Below are positions 39,440 through 56,884 of a DNA stretch of 64,000 nucleotides, piece by piece. This stretch comes from Trichoplax sp. H2 (lineage: Eukaryota; Placozoa; Uniplacotomia; Trichoplacea). A model generated the notes under the pieces. That model was not told where the DNA came from. It ran no database searches and saw only the letters and a list, made by a program, of their open reading frames with translations. The translations under genes were made by a program, and so were the position numbers. Position 1 is the stretch's first letter; each line of letters starts with the position of its first letter. The stretch spans positions 682,001 through 746,000 of the forward strand of contig NOWV01000016.1 in assembly GCA_003344405.1 (NCBI GenBank). The letters are read 5' to 3'.

Positions 39440-40718
39440 CTTTAGCAGATAGAAGCGACTATTTACATGTAGAATCGATAACTATGATGATAAAGTATCC
39501 ATAGAATAGATTGGTTTGCTTTGCAAGATGTTGGATGTTGCAGCAGCTGGATCGACCTCAAAGCCCTACCTACCTTGCTGTCTGCAACTACTGTCAATGA
39601 CGTTCCTCGCAGTCAAAGTACCCAAAAATGTCCCAACTCTCATACTGTAGTTGTTAGCTTCTACCGTTCCCCTGGCTATGACCAAATCTCCAATCTCGCC
39701 AATTTACTAGTACAGTATAGCGAATGCTAATGCTCCATTCTGACTATAAAATAATAAGGAAATGATATAATACTTAAAGGAAAGAATTCAACTGCTTGCT
39801 ATTTCGTTGATGCAGAAGCTAAAGCTAGCATGCATTCGCTCCATTAACAAGCGCAAAACTAGTCTACACTATTGCAAACAAGGCGTTGGAATTACAGCAG
39901 TTGGAACGCTGTTGTGCAAAGGGTTTTTGGCGTTCGCCTCACTGCACCGCCATTGGCTCACTACAGCAGTTGAATAACGAAATGTTAATCAACTGTTAAT
40001 GTATAACCTATCCATCAGAAAAGACCAAAGTCAGGCCGATAGAGGTAAATAAATAATAAAAAAACAGAGATTTTTTGCACCGATGCTACAGTGATGTAGC
40101 AGCGGTGAGTAGGACAGTATAGCATTGCAGTTGTTGAGCTTATTTCTGCGGAGTAGCTTTGCACGTAGAGTATGTAATCAGCGAGGTTGCTGAGCTAATT
40201 TAAAAAGGGCCAATCTACCTAATGCCGAACGGTACGATAAGTGTTATGCCCAAGGTATGAGTAGTACAGCATCGCAGTATCTATTCTAGTAGTGCTGTGC
40301 TGTTCAACATTAATTCTAAAGCCAATGATATACTCTAGAGAGTAGAGAGATTCAGTTTGGATTGCAACTCGATTGCCATGTCTGCAAAGCAGTTTATTGG
40401 CTTGTACTGTCTACAAAAGAGTAAACTACAATATTGCCACACTAGACAGCATCGCAATTTCTCTTCTGTACTGTAGTAAAGGCACTCAACAAGGTCTCTC
40501 TTACCCTAGAAATAGTTGAACACTGAACAGCACAGTGCTGTACTGCAATTGGCAGAGGTCTTGTAAGCAGTGGTTCCTGTACAGTGCACAGCAGTTTTGT
40601 CAGCTGGAAGAGGCTATACCTAATCTACCTAACGTGCAGCAACATCTACATTATGAAGTAAGTGATGCAGCTCTGCCAATAAACTGCAAAAAGTCGACAG
40701 ATATGCTAGTCAACAGCA

Positions 40719-40736
40719 ATGCATGCATGCATGCAT
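40719..40736. repeat. ATGC tetranucleotide microsatellite
   Basis: Four and a half copies of atgc in a row. It is self-complementary and could form a short cruciform. No function is apparent. Confidence 0.8.
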
Positions 40737-40936
40737 TATCACTTCTACAATCAATGTAACTTCGCCTACGTGATTCTTTCCATGCATGACAGTTTGGTAA
40801 ACAAGGCGAGCTTGGCTGCAGTAGACCAGACTACCAGTAGTAGCTTGAGATTAGCAAACTCTTAAACTTTTAATCAACAAATTATAATATCTTTCACTAG
40901 CTACACTTAACCATTATTTTAATATACTAATAGTGA

Positions 40937-41137
40937 CTATTTTACTAGAAGATCGACGCTGAAATCTAACCTGTAATAGATTGCCAGTACAGTACTACGA
41001 ATCGCAAGTACCGCCATTACAATAGGTCTTCCTAGAACATTTCGTTGTGGTGAAACTCTTTCTCTTAAAAGTTGGTATGGAACAGTACTTACTATAGCCA
41101 TGGCTACACTTCTTAATTGAGTTGGCAATGGCTCCAT
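40937..41137 (-). CDS. Possible small 66-aa protein or first exon, unrecognised
   Basis: Frame from ATG (41137) to TAG with start MEPLPTQLRSVAMAIVST and a moderately hydrophobic middle (VLGRPIVMAVLAIR). It begins 200 bp from the CMTR2 ATG on the opposite strand, a common arrangement for divergent promoters. Possible splice donors lie inside (ata|gtaagt, cag|gttaga), so the true product may be longer. I do not recognise a family and it may be chance. Confidence 0.28.
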   Translation of the reverse strand: MEPLPTQLRSVAMAIVSTVPYQLLRERVSPQRNVLGRPIVMAVLAIRSTVLAIYYRLDFSVDLLVK

Positions 41138-41336
41138 GAGATATTAAAATCCTTCTTGATGAATCATCCTTACTGCCTAGAACTGTTAGTGTCCTTCATT
41201 ATAGCGATAGTTCAGTAATTTAAAAAGTTGTTGCTCAATTACTTATTGAGGAAAGAACGCAAAGAACATCCCATCAGCAAATCTCCGAATAAGAGCATCC
41301 ACTAGTGCTTGATATCAGCTCTCGTACCCCGTAGAT

Positions 41337-44300
41337 ATGGCCAAATCTCACACTGTTATTGGCAATTGTTTTACCAAAGAATTTACTTTAAAATCCAATC
41401 ATGACAATTTGTATAATTTACTAACACTAGACTGCGATAAAATATTTACAGCTGCTTCTTGGTCGCTTGATCAATTCTCGAAGTTAGAAAAGGAATTGAA
41501 TGAGATTAAGTCACGTTTAAATGATTATGATATCAAAGTCTGGCAGCAACACACATCATATACTAACTTAGCCCATGATATTGTCTTCCAGTTAAAGCAG
41601 CAATGCTATCCTGAGCTGTGCACGCAAGCTTGGGCTAAGTTTTATGAGATTTTGCATCGCTGCAATATTGATCAACGCTTAAATTTACAACAATGGTCTG
41701 ATGATCTAGATTTATCACAGATACCTTTAAGCTCATTGCATTTATGTGAAGGTCCAGGTGCTTTCATGACCAGCTTCAATCATTACCTTAAGTCGCATTA
41801 TCCGCATTTACCTTGGCAATGGCTTGCAATGACATTAAATCCGTACTATGAAGGGAATAAAGATGGTAGCACTATCACTGACAATCGACTCATTTCCAAA
41901 ACTTTATCACATTGGAACTTTGGTCGAGACAATTCCGGCAATATATTGCATCGTCACAATATGACTTTTCTGGTTGAGTCATTAAGTCAATGGCCATCTA
42001 TACGTTTGGTAAGAGATCGATAGTCTTCATGCTTCTTTACCAAACTACCTTGCAATAGATAATTATATAATTTTATCGATAAACATCTATGAATAAATTC
42101 CTAGAGATAACAGCTATTCATATAAGAGATTAAAATAGATATAATAACATATACCTTGCACTACAATATACTGCATATATATACAATCAGGAAATACTTT
42201 CATGAATTATACTATGTTTGAGTGACACCTATAATTGAATAAAACACAATATTTGCTAAATTTAAGTTGCTAAAAGCGTATTAATTCTTCTTTTTGGATT
42301 ACTGTATTTCAGGTAACTGCTGATGGAAGTATTGATTGTTCTGATCGTCCAGGACAGCAAGAGGCTATTGTATCTCCAATTCTTTACTGTGAAACATTAA
42401 CCGCATTAAGAATATTAACTAAAGATGGGGTTTACGTATTGAAAATGTTTACGTCGTTCCAACATCGTTCAATATGCTTAATTTATTTGCTATTAAATGT
42501 ATTTCAAGAGGTATAAATATTTCAATGTTTTCATTCATACAACTGTTATCAACATCGAATCTAATGCTTATTTATTTGACTAACTTTTTTATGCTAATGG
42601 TAAATTACTCTTGATCAGGTTAAAGCTATTAAACCTTCATGTAGTAAGAGCGGCAACTCTGAAGTTTACATAATTTGCATCGGATACATTGGTTTTAACG
42701 CTATACCAAAGCAATTTTGGGATAACTTATGTGCTAATTATGGTAATTACAAGTAGTACACATCGTTTATTTTACGAGTATGCAAGGATTTATAAACTGT
42801 TACTCTTGCATTCTATAGGGCTTGAAGACAGATGTATTTCACTCTTTCCTCTAGACTATATACCAGTACCTATTATTGATAAAATATACACTTTTTGCCA
42901 GTATTTCTCAACTCTACAGGTACGTTGTGTGATAGATTTTTTTATACTCTGGCATATCTTCGACAATATCGCGTTCGCCAGTAGTTTTCAATAATAAATA
43001 AATGAATCAAGGGATGTTTAACGCAGGAAATTTTTATTCTTAGTTTAGAAACAAAGTTAATGATAGCGTAAAAGTATTTTACTATTAACGTAGATAATAC
43101 TATTAAATATGTAAGCTCACTGTATCTATTAAGTAATTAAATCAACCCTAGTAAACAGTAAATTATCTATTAATAATTATATAATTTATAATTGCTTACG
43201 ACACGGATATAAAAATATTCCTTTGCTATACTCGTTCTTATTTGGATAATTTCAAATAATGATAGATTGATGCTATTCAGCGAAATATCCGACTGTTTGA
43301 TACGTTAAATAAGTCAAATAGAAAATTTATTAGCAAGGTATCATACATCATTTGTTACATTTGCACAATAAATTATACCGTTTTATTTTATAAATAACCT
43401 AAGCTGCACAGTTTTATAATACACGTATTATAGGCTAAAAAGGCAATAGCGAAAGAATATATTACAAGGTATCAAGTTTACGAAATTCAGCCTGAAAAAA
43501 AGATTGTATCCTCGGTAGACGTGGTAAAGAAAAATAAATGATCATTTCGCCCTCTTGATTCGCTAGTACATTTTTATATTAGGCATAAATGAAAGTGATT
43601 TGAATATTTCTTAAGTTCTGCTTTTCTTGATTAAAGAATCTAAGCAGAAGAGACGATAAATTTAAGAGCATCGGATCAAAGGCCGGTAGTTTTAACCAAC
43701 GTGTTGGCCAAACAAAGAGAAAATGGTCAGAATCGGTTAATGATTATAATATTCCCGAATTACTGAAAATTGAGACAGGTGCATTTGTTGTGCTATTTAA
43801 GCTACCAACTTAAAGGACTTTTATTAATAAATTATGATTTTTCCCCCAGCTCCTTGCTCTAGTCGGTTCCCACGGAATAGAATATTTCGAGAAGAAATTT
43901 GTAATTTACAGTGGCTTCATGTATGCAAGAGATAATTAGCGATTTCAGCTACTTGAAAATATTTTAACCTTAAGGAAGTAATTAATTTTAAACCACAAAA
44001 CTTATGCTAAATTTTTTGTAAATCAAAGTGTAATGACACGTTAATTGAAACTGAAAACTGGACAAGAACTTACGGTTTCTATCCTGCCGAGGTCCATTCT
44101 CGCTAAATGATTTTAATTCATACTGTTTAACAGTGCTACAAGCACGTAAATCCAATCTTTCTGAAGGATATTTTACACTTTAATAGATATGCAATTCATG
44201 CTTCGCTTCCAACGAGCTATTACTTGATGTCATGTCTGCACGCCAAGAACAGTCAAGACACAAACAGGAAATTAAGGTACGGAGATTAATATAGTCTTGA

Positions 44301-46334
44301 TATAAGGAGTAGCACAATATCAGCATTGCAAATAAGTCATCAGTTTTATCGAGCGTAACAGTATTCTAGAATACGTAAATACTGACTCTTTACTTGTCTA
44401 TGATTCTAATACTTTCCTCGATGCGAAATATGACTTCAACGATTACATCTGAATTATAATTAGCTCTGTAGATTGCGTCATCAAGTAATTACAGTAATAG
44501 GAGTAGCTACTATCTTGAAAATTGACGAGTGTAAACGATTAATCTACAGGTCACTGAATAAATTAGATTCGAAAGTATAAATCAAACTCGTAATTTAGGT
44601 TGCGTAGTTATAAATATAACTGCTTAATAAGAATTGATCATTCATCAATACTATATTTATTAATATTCAGACAATAGACAATTATCAGAACCATTCTTTA
44701 AGCCCAACATTTTACAGCAACAGCTGCTACAAAAGTATAGCTGATATATTATTGTCAGTTACGAAAACTGGCAATCAGTCAAAGTACGTAGTGTTATCAG
44801 GTAAAGTCCAACATATCCTTTCGAATATTTGTAATCAATCTGGAGTGAGCGACGACCAGGTAAGTTTATCCTCGATATCACAATTTACATCATGAGTTTG
44901 AGATCCTCTTAAGTTTAATTAATTATCGATTCTTTGTACCTCACCTAGGTCAAAGTTATAACAACCAGCAATGAATCTACACCTTGTTCCACATATTTTG
45001 CCATATCTTCCACATCCGAACTTATTAGCAGTTTTGATTCCTGTGAAAGGTAAAAAAGTTTGAACATTGTTAAATGATGCAGCATACAGGAATAATTTGA
45101 TAGCACTGATACTGTCCATCTACTTTTTGAAATACGTATATTTTAGCTAGATAGTATATTAATTTAGTTTAATATTATTATACATTAATTAGATATATAC
45201 AAGAAACTTTCAAGGCTGTAGATATTGTATTCGCAGACTTTCATCCAGAATCAATCAAAGAGAGAGCTTCACAAACAAGCCATAATAAGTTAATTTTATC
45301 CGAAGTACTACTTGCTTGCAAGGTAAGATCAGTTCCGTTAAATTTTTACATTGATTAAAAATTGTGTAATGATATGCGATAATATTTTCTCGATAGGTAT
45401 TGGCAATGAATGGTCACCTTATATTAACTGTTGGCGATTTACTGAGTCGTTTCCAGTGCAGTGTTGTATATATGCTTCACGTTTTTTTCAACAAGGTATC
45501 GTATATACACGGTTTTGTTGTTAGTAATCTACAAGATACTAATCGTGGCATGGATATGATACTGTCCTATAGGTGTCTATACTACATTCGATTGATGATC
45601 AAATTCGCTGCAAAACTATTATCTGTTGCGGATATCGTGGACCTGACACCTTGGCTCAAGCGATTAGTGTAATGTGCCGCTTAATTTCACTTAAATTTTT
45701 TGGTAATTCCTTCAATTCTATATTAGCTACAATTTACGTCTTGGTACTTCATTTATAGCATTTGCAGCAGACGCTTAGCATGGTATCAATATTACGTCAC
45801 GATGAAGATGGTACCAATGAAGTTGATCTTCTTTGCTTTGTGCCGATATCATTGCTAACTGACGAAGGTAGGAACTGTTATAAAAATTAGAATTACATTA
45901 TTCACAGTTTCAGCAATAATAGCTTTCGTAATACCAGATGCGATTTCAACTATCTTTCATAGGATCAGAGTTTTATAGATATATATATGAAATTAATAAT
46001 CGCAGTCTGGGATTTGAACTTGCTGTTCGAGCAAATAAAGAGTAGGCCACTCTCTGTGTTAATATGTGAAAGGCTAACATAATTCCATTGGATGATTTCG
46101 GACGTTTCGATATCACAGCTATGGACAAAAGCTGATGGTTTAAGTACCGTAACAGAAATTAGAGGTAGCGTGGATTTTTACAATTTGCAAATGATTGACT
46201 TGAATTTGCTCCAATGTTTAAGTGCATTACTATCTTAAGTTAATGTATTATAAATAGGATTACAGCATTTGTCAAGAATAATAGCATATACTGCGGTATC
46301 CCAGGTAGCTCTCATATTAGATGCAATCACTTAG
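41337..46334 (+). CDS. CMTR2: Cap-specific mRNA 2'-O-methyltransferase 2 (cap2)
   Basis: Seventeen exons: 41337-42008, 42313-42510, 42619-42742, 42819-42919, 43281-43337, 43434-43523, 43637-43778, 43850-43920, 44029-44091, 44134-44276, 44718-44859, 44949-45049, 45193-45322, 45397-45495, 45573-45668, 45759-45867, 46258-46334; 804 aa, near human (770). Family role: methylates the second transcribed nucleotide of capped RNA using SAM. The RrmJ/FtsJ fold shows LCEGPGAF (SAM loop, about 137-143) and a K-D-K catalytic set: AWAKF (Lys about 101), VTADGSID (Asp about 228), YVLKMFTSF (Lys about 268). The C-terminal, non-catalytic methyltransferase-like half is more diverged (LSRRDDKFKSIG; LILTVGDLLSRF). 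The first exon is long (224 codons). The intron between exons 9 and 10 is only 42 bp. Phases agree throughout, but boundaries of exons 7-11 are less certain. Confidence 0.9.
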
Positions 46335-47918
46335 CTGCTGAAGTATTTAGAAACTTGATCTATGATGAAGTTTGATTATTAGCTGAAGTAACTGATACTA
46401 TTCGACATTATAGTTCATGTTTTTATTAGATGGATATATACAGTGAATCCACTCTAGACTACTTGTATCATTGCACCTATACATCTGTGACAGTTTTAAA
46501 TTGTCAGCATCTCTTTAACGCCAGTTTTAGATGTTTTCATAAATTAATTATTCATATGTAACTGCTTAGAGGCAGATAATTTTCGTATTTTACTGTATTG
46601 AAACATAGGCGACTAGCTGTGTTATTATTGTTTGTGCTATAGTTTATTCTACAGTACCCGCCGCATGTGTAATAAAATGCTTCTCATGAACTGCCAAGCC
46701 TGTAACTGTAAATATACAATATGCTAATACGGCATGTAGCCTTGATTATATTGTCATAATTGCAAGGATAATTATCCGACGAATTTTGCTTAAAAGTAAT
46801 CAAATTTATAGTTGAAACAATTTAAAAGTCTTCAATGGTTTTATTTTGTGTCAGTATCGCTACGTTATTGACAGTGTAGATTGAAATATTGTAATTTTTG
46901 CGATTAGGAAATATTACGACAATGGTAGGTTACCAAAGCTACAACCGATAATATTTTTGATATCATTTGATTGTTAACTCTATAATTTATTTTTTACATC
47001 ATAATAAATGCTAGTGGCAAATGAATACCCTACTCAAAAATCATAGCATTTTGGTAACCGCTATTGCAGCATATAGGGCAACGAAAAGAATTAAATATAA
47101 TTAACAATTAATTACAGTCAGCTTAGGCGATTCAATCCATATGAAACTGTCAATTTTAGGAATAATCTAAAATAAAAAATCATAAATTAAAGGGTAACCA
47201 TAAAAAGTCCTGTCGTGAGAATTAATATAAAAGCACAGTTGTATTTAGAATACAATATCAAGACTTAGTCGGTTAATAATAACGTTTAAGCATGAAAACA
47301 TAAAGCATAATATATATGTATTTACAAATCAATGCGCAGAATTATTATGATAAAGATAGAAGGACACTGTACATTGTTATCCAATATGCATGTCTAACAA
47401 GACTAGCTATCGGAGAATGTTAATTGAACTGAAAGGCGACTATTTTCTATTTGATTCAATTCCAAGGGGTAATTAATTAATTGATAACATCATTGAGATT
47501 TATACAAATCTCAGCATCTATTACACTAAAACAATAATAAACTCTTCGTCCGGATTAAGATGAGCAACTGAGCATGCAAAAGGTGCCCAATTGCTGTATT
47601 TGCTGACCATAGATAACAATCGCGGCATCAGTTTATAACTTTACAGAAATGAAAATATAGTATCGGTCTTGATTTATATCCATGATAAGCTAAATCTTTA
47701 AGATATGAACGCCAGATGTATTGAATTGTTAACTGACTAATTAAGCTAGCAAGAAAAAGGCAATTCTTTGTTCTTCAATATAGTACTAGTTAAAAGAGTT
47801 CTATTGGTTCCATCTTTGATGCAACGAAGGAAATAGCATCTAGGGTTATGAACATCTATACATACTCTACAGTATGGCATTGGCTGATTTCCAGTTCGCT
47901 TGATGCTAGGCAAATTCT
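46335..47918. other. Convergent intergenic region, 1.58 kb
   Basis: Between the 3' ends of CMTR2 (+) and the unrecognised minus-strand gene. AT-rich, no open frame with splice support, no repeat noticed. A gene tail or 3' UTR is the likely content. Confidence 0.55.
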
Positions 47919-50406
47919 TTAAGATATCATTGCTGATGGTATATCTCGATAGATTAAAGTTATTTTGTTGATACGATTGCGATTATTAACTTTAGTTATC
48001 ATTTGCACGGGAGCCGCTGGCTTTGAATGCTTGTAACTATCCATTAATTGACGAGGCGTAGCATTGGTCGTGCCATTAATGCTCGTTGGAATTGCAGCTT
48101 GTAATCCGTTAGGCGGGTACTTATTTTTAGCTTGTAGTGCAGTTTTGGTAATAGACTTAAAGTGATTACTGCTATTGCGTAGTTGATTCCTTTTACTCAG
48201 TGGTCGAAAGTAACCTGTGCTAACAGCTGCAGCTGATGGGATAGATTTAACATTATATTTAGGATTTCCTTGCGATCTTGCATGTTGCATACTATCATTT
48301 GAGGCATTAGTAGAGAGTGGTTGTCTAAATTTCTTCCAGAAAGTGGCCCCCTACGTTAATGGTAGATGAAAAATTAGTATAAACTTCAGATCCCCTTGGT
48401 ATGATAGGAGTTGATAGATATGACATGAAAATACGAGTATTCTACTAAGGAGTAATGATAATTTACAAATATTAGAGGAAATTACATATGTATTTAATAT
48501 ATGAAGCAAGAGACGAGAGTAGATGAATGTCTGGTCTAGTAATATTCAATAAACTTTACTAAACGGCATTTGATTCGAACTTGACAGTTCTAGTATAGCT
48601 TATAATATTATAGAACTGATCAATTTTATAAGTTGATGAAGAATAGAGAAATCAGAATGGAATCAGCCGAAGATTGTTTATGTGACCAAGTCCCATTTTC
48701 TTACCCTTTTATCCGGTTGCTCGTGATCATGAGCCGTTTCATCAAATGATTCGTTAATAATCACGTCACTGTTACATAATAACATTAAAAAATAGAAATA
48801 GCGTTAATATCACTCCATTTTAATATATAAACATTACACAATATTACATAATAATAACAACAAATATATATTAATAAATTGAGCTAACTGTAAATTTTAA
48901 TGGCTAATTAAAGTATCGACATGGAACGGGAAGAACTACTTATATAGTAATTACAAACAGTAAATATGAAAAGTATGAAAATATCCTTTTGTTAATATAT
49001 CAACAAAAATATTTTGAGTCTATATTAATTTCATTTTTTATTTGAGTTTATTCGCTAATCTAAAAATATTTGTTTCTAATATAATTGCATGTAAGATTAC
49101 TCTTAAGTTGAATGAAATGGTTATTTACATCGTACATGATTACTCATAGATGTTCAACCTTAATGAATATTGCGGATTGGTTAGCATAAAAATCACTCTC
49201 CAAAAAGCTCAGTTTATGTGATTGAGATCGAGATATTAAAAAAAGTTATCATTTCAGTGTACCCAAAATAATTAATCAGTTTGTATCCATCATTATCCTA
49301 ACTCAGCTATCATTGAGGCAGGGATGTAACAGATAGCGATTAAAACTTGAAAAAAATTGATTTCTACTATAGAACTGGGCGATAGTAGTTTCACCTCTCA
49401 TAGCATGTTTACTACAATAATTATCACAAGAACTAGATCCTACGAATTTACGAGCCAGAATGAATTAGGGGTAAGAAAAAATATTATATTTACCACTTGG
49501 AATCACACTGTTCAGCACTCCATATTTGAATAGATATAAAGTCGAATAAATTAGATAAAATAATTAAACTGACAATTGGAGATGATTAAATACTGTAAGA
49601 AACTCAGTCAAAACTTTTGCTGCTTAAACTAGCAGTCAAACATCTTATACTGCTACTACTTTAAAATCTCAGAAGCAGAGATGGAATAGATACCGTAATA
49701 TTTAAAGCGAATCAGAACTGTAATAATTATCATGTGCTATTTTTGAAATTGCAGCGCAATTACTGTAACGGTTGGACGATAAACTTGTTTTCTTAAATTG
49801 GAGTATGAGATGGAGGAAATCACTACCTAAAAAAAGTTATAACGATCTCGAAAAAGTGACTTACTGTTGCTGATGTGGTGATGAGTTCCCATTTCGCTGC
49901 TTATACAATGCTAACTGATGTTCATAGGTACGCCTCTCTTTAGCTTGTTTCTGTGAATCACAATCGTCATCCTGTTTTCTTAAAGTATTTTCATCATCCT
50001 GCTTAATTTCTAATCGATTTAAGCCAATCGTATGATTTTCACGATATTGTTCAATGTATCTCTCACTCTGCTGGAAATGCTGAAATTTATAATCAATGCT
50101 TGGTTTGCTATTTAACCGATGAAATGGCAAATTATTAGCTGATGTTGATGATGACTTTTTACTGTGCTGACTAGAAGGAGCAGAAAAAGCTGATTTATGA
50201 CTGCTGCGTGGCTTATTTACTTCATGATATTGGGGTATCCAGCCATGTAAATCATTGGTTTTCTGATGGCGTGAAAATGTAGCATGATTATTGGTAATAT
50301 AATCTCGGACTAAATTGTTTTCTCGTTCTTCGCTATCTAATAAATTATTGACCAATTCTTGACAATTTTCTCCGAATGCGTGACACGGGCCATGCATGTT
50401 TAACAT
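47919..50406 (-). CDS. Unrecognised 345-aa, polar low-complexity protein, 3 exons
   Basis: Transcript order: 50406-49865 (ATG, ends phase 2), 48768-48705, 48350-47919 (TAA). Donors gtaagt and ggtaag and acceptors aacag and cgtag are good, and 542+64+432 nt is divisible by three, so this looks like a real gene. The N-terminus MLNMHGPCHAFGENCQELV is followed by a charged helical stretch, then a Ser/Lys/Gln/Asn-rich region ending in a helical segment (QAKERRTYEHQLALYKQR). Exon 2 is acidic (DVIINESFDETAHDHEQ). Exon 3 starts GATFWKKFRQPLS and is basic and Asn/Ser-rich. No transmembrane segment or signal peptide is evident. I recognise no domain. Further 5' exons are possible. It runs in the same direction as SURF4. 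Confidence 0.7.
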
Positions 50407-52747
50407 GAAATTATTTTAGCATAAATAGGTACAATCAATATCAAAGTATTTTAAATAGTAACGGGGTTTGAGGTTGGAGAATGATTGAAATCTTGTTCTT
50501 TCTGTTTGCTGGGTCCTTAGTACAACAGGATAAAGTCAATAGTTAACTTTGTTGATTTGTAAATGAACCCGAGGATCCGTATCGATTGTTTCTCTATATT
50601 TTATACTTGTTCACTCCGAAGTCTTGAAGATAATAACAATTTTCTATGGATAGAAAGTTAAAGATAATGACCAAAACATAAATCGATATATCCAACAATA
50701 ACGAAGAGAAATATAGCTTCAATTGAGTAATATCGTTATATGAGAAATTTTAAAGCGTTAAATACTGCAGTTTCAAATAACTTTAATGATAATCAGATGA
50801 TGAACTAGGAAAATGATAAAATGCAAGATAGGGATGGTGGGTATGAAAGCGATACAGAAATGAGGAAATTAAGATAGATATAAAAGACAATACAAGCAAC
50901 GACTTGATCAATAGCTAATTCTGTTTTAGAAATTATTGGAGACAGCGATATTAAACAAGGCCTAGAGTATTCTTACTCATAATGTCAGCATGATAATACT
51001 TAATTACACCAGTAGTTCTATCGATAACAACATTAATACGTTGCTATAGTAACCATCTAATCATTGGTTTACGCAATCGGTATAGTAGCATCTATATGAA
51101 GCAGAGGACAAAGACACCGTAGGCGTATTTTAATTTTATCTATTAGTGGAGTACTTTATTGCTATTTTATCGCCGCCGTGATTCATAACCATCAAAAAAG
51201 TAACCAATAGATAGATATTGATTGATTAGTGAAACAATATTAGAATTATAGGAACTGATGAAATGAAATCTGTTTTTGGTAGAATAATATATTATTATTA
51301 GTAGTTCGCATACTGAGATACAAATACAGTAGTACATCTATTTATCAATCCCACTGCCAGTTTATCAATATTGGTTAACAAAGGCAACTTTATATTAGAC
51401 TGTATTTGCATAAGTGTCGTGGACAATATGTTGATAAAGTTATAAAACAACAATTAACAGATTTACGGTTTTGAAATTAGGCATGTATTGTTACTAATAC
51501 ATACAGAGTCTTTATCGATCGTAATAAACATCAGCTGAATTAAATTTATACAGTTACCTTATTCGTATGATGATCTGCTCATTTACTATACAATTTATAA
51601 CTTGATGAAATGTAAAGATGTGTCAATTCGCTACTAATTTTTTGTCTGCAAAGGGGGAAAGCATTACTTTTTCTCCAAATACTAATATAAATTGTGTTTA
51701 CATAGTCACTTTAAAAAAAATGATTAAATTGAATGATATTAATTTACAATTGATTGACCGGCATTTTAATCGCAATTCCTTTGCTTAACAAGCCTCGTCT
51801 CAAACCGATACCTTTCCATTTCATGCCGATCTAGTGTTGCAGAAGTTAAATTATAGCTAGCTACTGCTGTGTAGCGTGCTTCTCCTAGTATATATGTTTA
51901 GCTAGTATACTGGCTATCAGTTACCTAGAGCAGACAACTTCAAAAAGCAAAGCCATTTTCTCCCTATTAATCTTATGCACTTTATTTCGATTACGAAGTT
52001 CATGACTGATACACTTGTGAATAAGAATTGAATTGGGTAACATATAGAATAATAGCACTAAAAATATACGTAATTCCTCATAAGAAACTTCACCAAGTAC
52101 AGAACAACAATATATATCATCATCAGTTTTGTAATTAACTTGACAAGCTACTGGCTAGATTTATGATGAGACTAATGATCATTGTAATAAGGTCGTGTGG
52201 GAGATTTTTAAGTAAGGGGTTAGTTAGTCTGAGCTATTTTGCAAATACGATTCAATATATTATCATCTCCAAAGTTTCAATCAATGATTAAAAACTTCCA
52301 CTACAGACGTACGCTATCGCTAAGAGAATTCTCAACTGCACTGAATTTATGGTTTATTACGTCAACGTGCGCTGATTTTAAATTTCGCTTCATGTTGGGT
52401 ATACAATCCGAATGATGCTATCGAATACTGCAAAATCTTTCTAAATCTTTCGATTCACCCATTACAAAGTAACAATACTATTAAAGATTACATTTTTAGA
52501 AGATTTTTGAATAAAGATTCTATTATATTTTCGTATCGTCTATAAGTCGTTATCATTAGACAAAAAAACTTTGGTCCTGTGATATTAGTTAACATATCAT
52601 GTTGCCTTTTGATTGATTGCGAATAAAAATGTTTCTTTAAAGGTATATTTCATATAATAACAGATATTTCAGGCAAGAACATTTCTGGATTAAATTTCAA
52701 ACGTTAGCAGTAACCGCATGGGTCTACCGATCTTCCTAAGCCGATTG
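50407..52747. other. Intergenic 2.3 kb
   Basis: Between the 5' end of the unrecognised gene and the 3' end of SURF4, both on the minus strand. AT-rich, with no open frame of interest and no repeat that I could see. Confidence 0.55.

Positions 52748-56884
<4,137 letters not shown>

Larger units (their letters stand above)
39440..41336. other. Divergent intergenic region between Apollo and CMTR2
   Basis: 1.9 kb, expected to hold both promoters. Several ctgtac/gtacag words occur, with a palindrome cagcacagtgctg near 40527 and an ATGC microsatellite (atgcatgcatgcatgcat, 40719-40736). One minus-strand frame at 40937-41137 is listed separately with low confidence. No other exon is recognised. Confidence 0.55.

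Noticed and set aside
44671-44717. Earlier acceptor for CMTR2 exon 11 (ttcag|acaata)
   Set aside because: Its phase does not match the preceding donor at 44276; the acceptor tttacag|caacag at 44717 does.
45990-46090. Minus-strand tRNA-like B box (agttcaaatccc)
   Set aside because: The T arm does not pair and no D or anticodon arm can be folded at the right distances; it also lies in the last CMTR2 intron.
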